A model generated the notes under the pieces. It ran no database searches. It was not told the origin of the DNA and saw only the letters and a list, made by a program, of their open reading frames with translations. Source: Anas platyrhynchos (taxonomy: Eukaryota; Chordata; Aves; Anseriformes; Anatidae). From it: DNA of 64,000 nt. Below, in pieces: positions 63,625 to 64,000 of this stretch. Location: assembly GCF_047663525.1 (NCBI RefSeq), contig NC_092606.1:4524501-4588500 (forward strand). The letters are read 5' to 3'. The position numbers and the translations under genes were made by a program. Within the stretch, counting starts at the first letter, position 1, and every line of letters starts with the position of its first letter.

Positions 63625-64000
63625 CTGAAAGGCAGAAAGCACAGTGTGTCACAGGAAGCCAAATGCTGCCCTAAAGCCAGCCATGTGACAGTGGCAGTCC
63701 TGAATCCTGTGCTTCCTAGGCAGCAAAAGTATGGCTAAACACAGACTGATTCCATGCTGACTAAAGGCCTTAATCTGTTTGGACTTTTTAATGTGCTCTC
63801 TTCAGATTTTTGTTCCAGTCTAGCACGGATACAATCATACAGTGAGGTCAAATCACTGAATACAGGTGAGCCGAAATTATTGTTATGGAGAAAGTAGGCT
63901 GTTGAGAATATGACTACACTGCTCTCTTATCTTGAAGCCAGCCTTAGCAATCATTGTTTATATTCTGGACAAAACTCAGCTCACAGCATGTCTACAGACT
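63625..64000 (-). other. EFCAB5: EFCAB5 intron, cut by the window edge
   Basis: No coding exon is visible between the acceptor before 63624 and the end of the window. The EFCAB5 gene continues to the right. Confidence 0.7.

Overview
This is vertebrate nuclear DNA, most likely from a bird. The coding exons are small and separated by introns with GT...AG borders, the repeats that can be recognised are CR1 LINE fragments, and the introns are short compared with mammals. Four protein genes were found by assembling exons whose reading phase agrees across every splice junction: BLMH (+), SLC6A4 (+), NSRP1 (-) and EFCAB5 (-). From established knowledge of human 17q11.2, the order EFCAB5-NSRP1-SLC6A4-BLMH with these relative orientations is ancient vertebrate synteny. 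The whole window reads as the inverted avian equivalent, probably chicken chromosome 19 or its homologue in another bird.

Layout. 1-2140 is the last BLMH intron, 2141-2292 the last BLMH coding exon, and the BLMH 3' UTR runs to about 3.2 kb. 3.2-16.3 kb is non-coding upstream sequence of SLC6A4; its 5' non-coding exon(s) must lie here but could not be placed. 16420-29102 holds 13 coding exons of SLC6A4, the serotonin transporter, giving a complete 670-residue protein. Its 3' UTR and several poly(A) signals reach 30.2-31.1 kb. NSRP1 is convergent with it: its poly(A) signal is near 33.94 kb, and seven coding exons between 34571 and 49022 give a complete 550-residue nuclear speckle splicing regulator. 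A CpG island with a YY1-type start site lies at about 48.57-49.33 kb. EFCAB5 is next on the same strand: 11 coding exons between 49916 and 63624 give the last 679 residues of a larger protein whose 5' end lies beyond the window.

The genes are not functionally linked and there is no operon-like logic. SLC6A4 clears serotonin at the plasma membrane, NSRP1 acts on splicing in the nucleus, BLMH is a cytosolic cysteine aminopeptidase, and EFCAB5 is a poorly studied EF-hand protein. I found no undescribed system such as a mobile island or novel cassette. The points most worth a second look are: bird-specific changes in the SERT drug-binding helix and an expanded N-terminal tail; two GAF-like modules plus a dynein-stalk-like C terminus in EFCAB5; a perfect 30-bp palindrome upstream of SLC6A4; and a lysine-ending C terminus in BLMH. 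Exon borders were read by eye and no search or alignment was run, so family assignments rest on recognition of the proteins.
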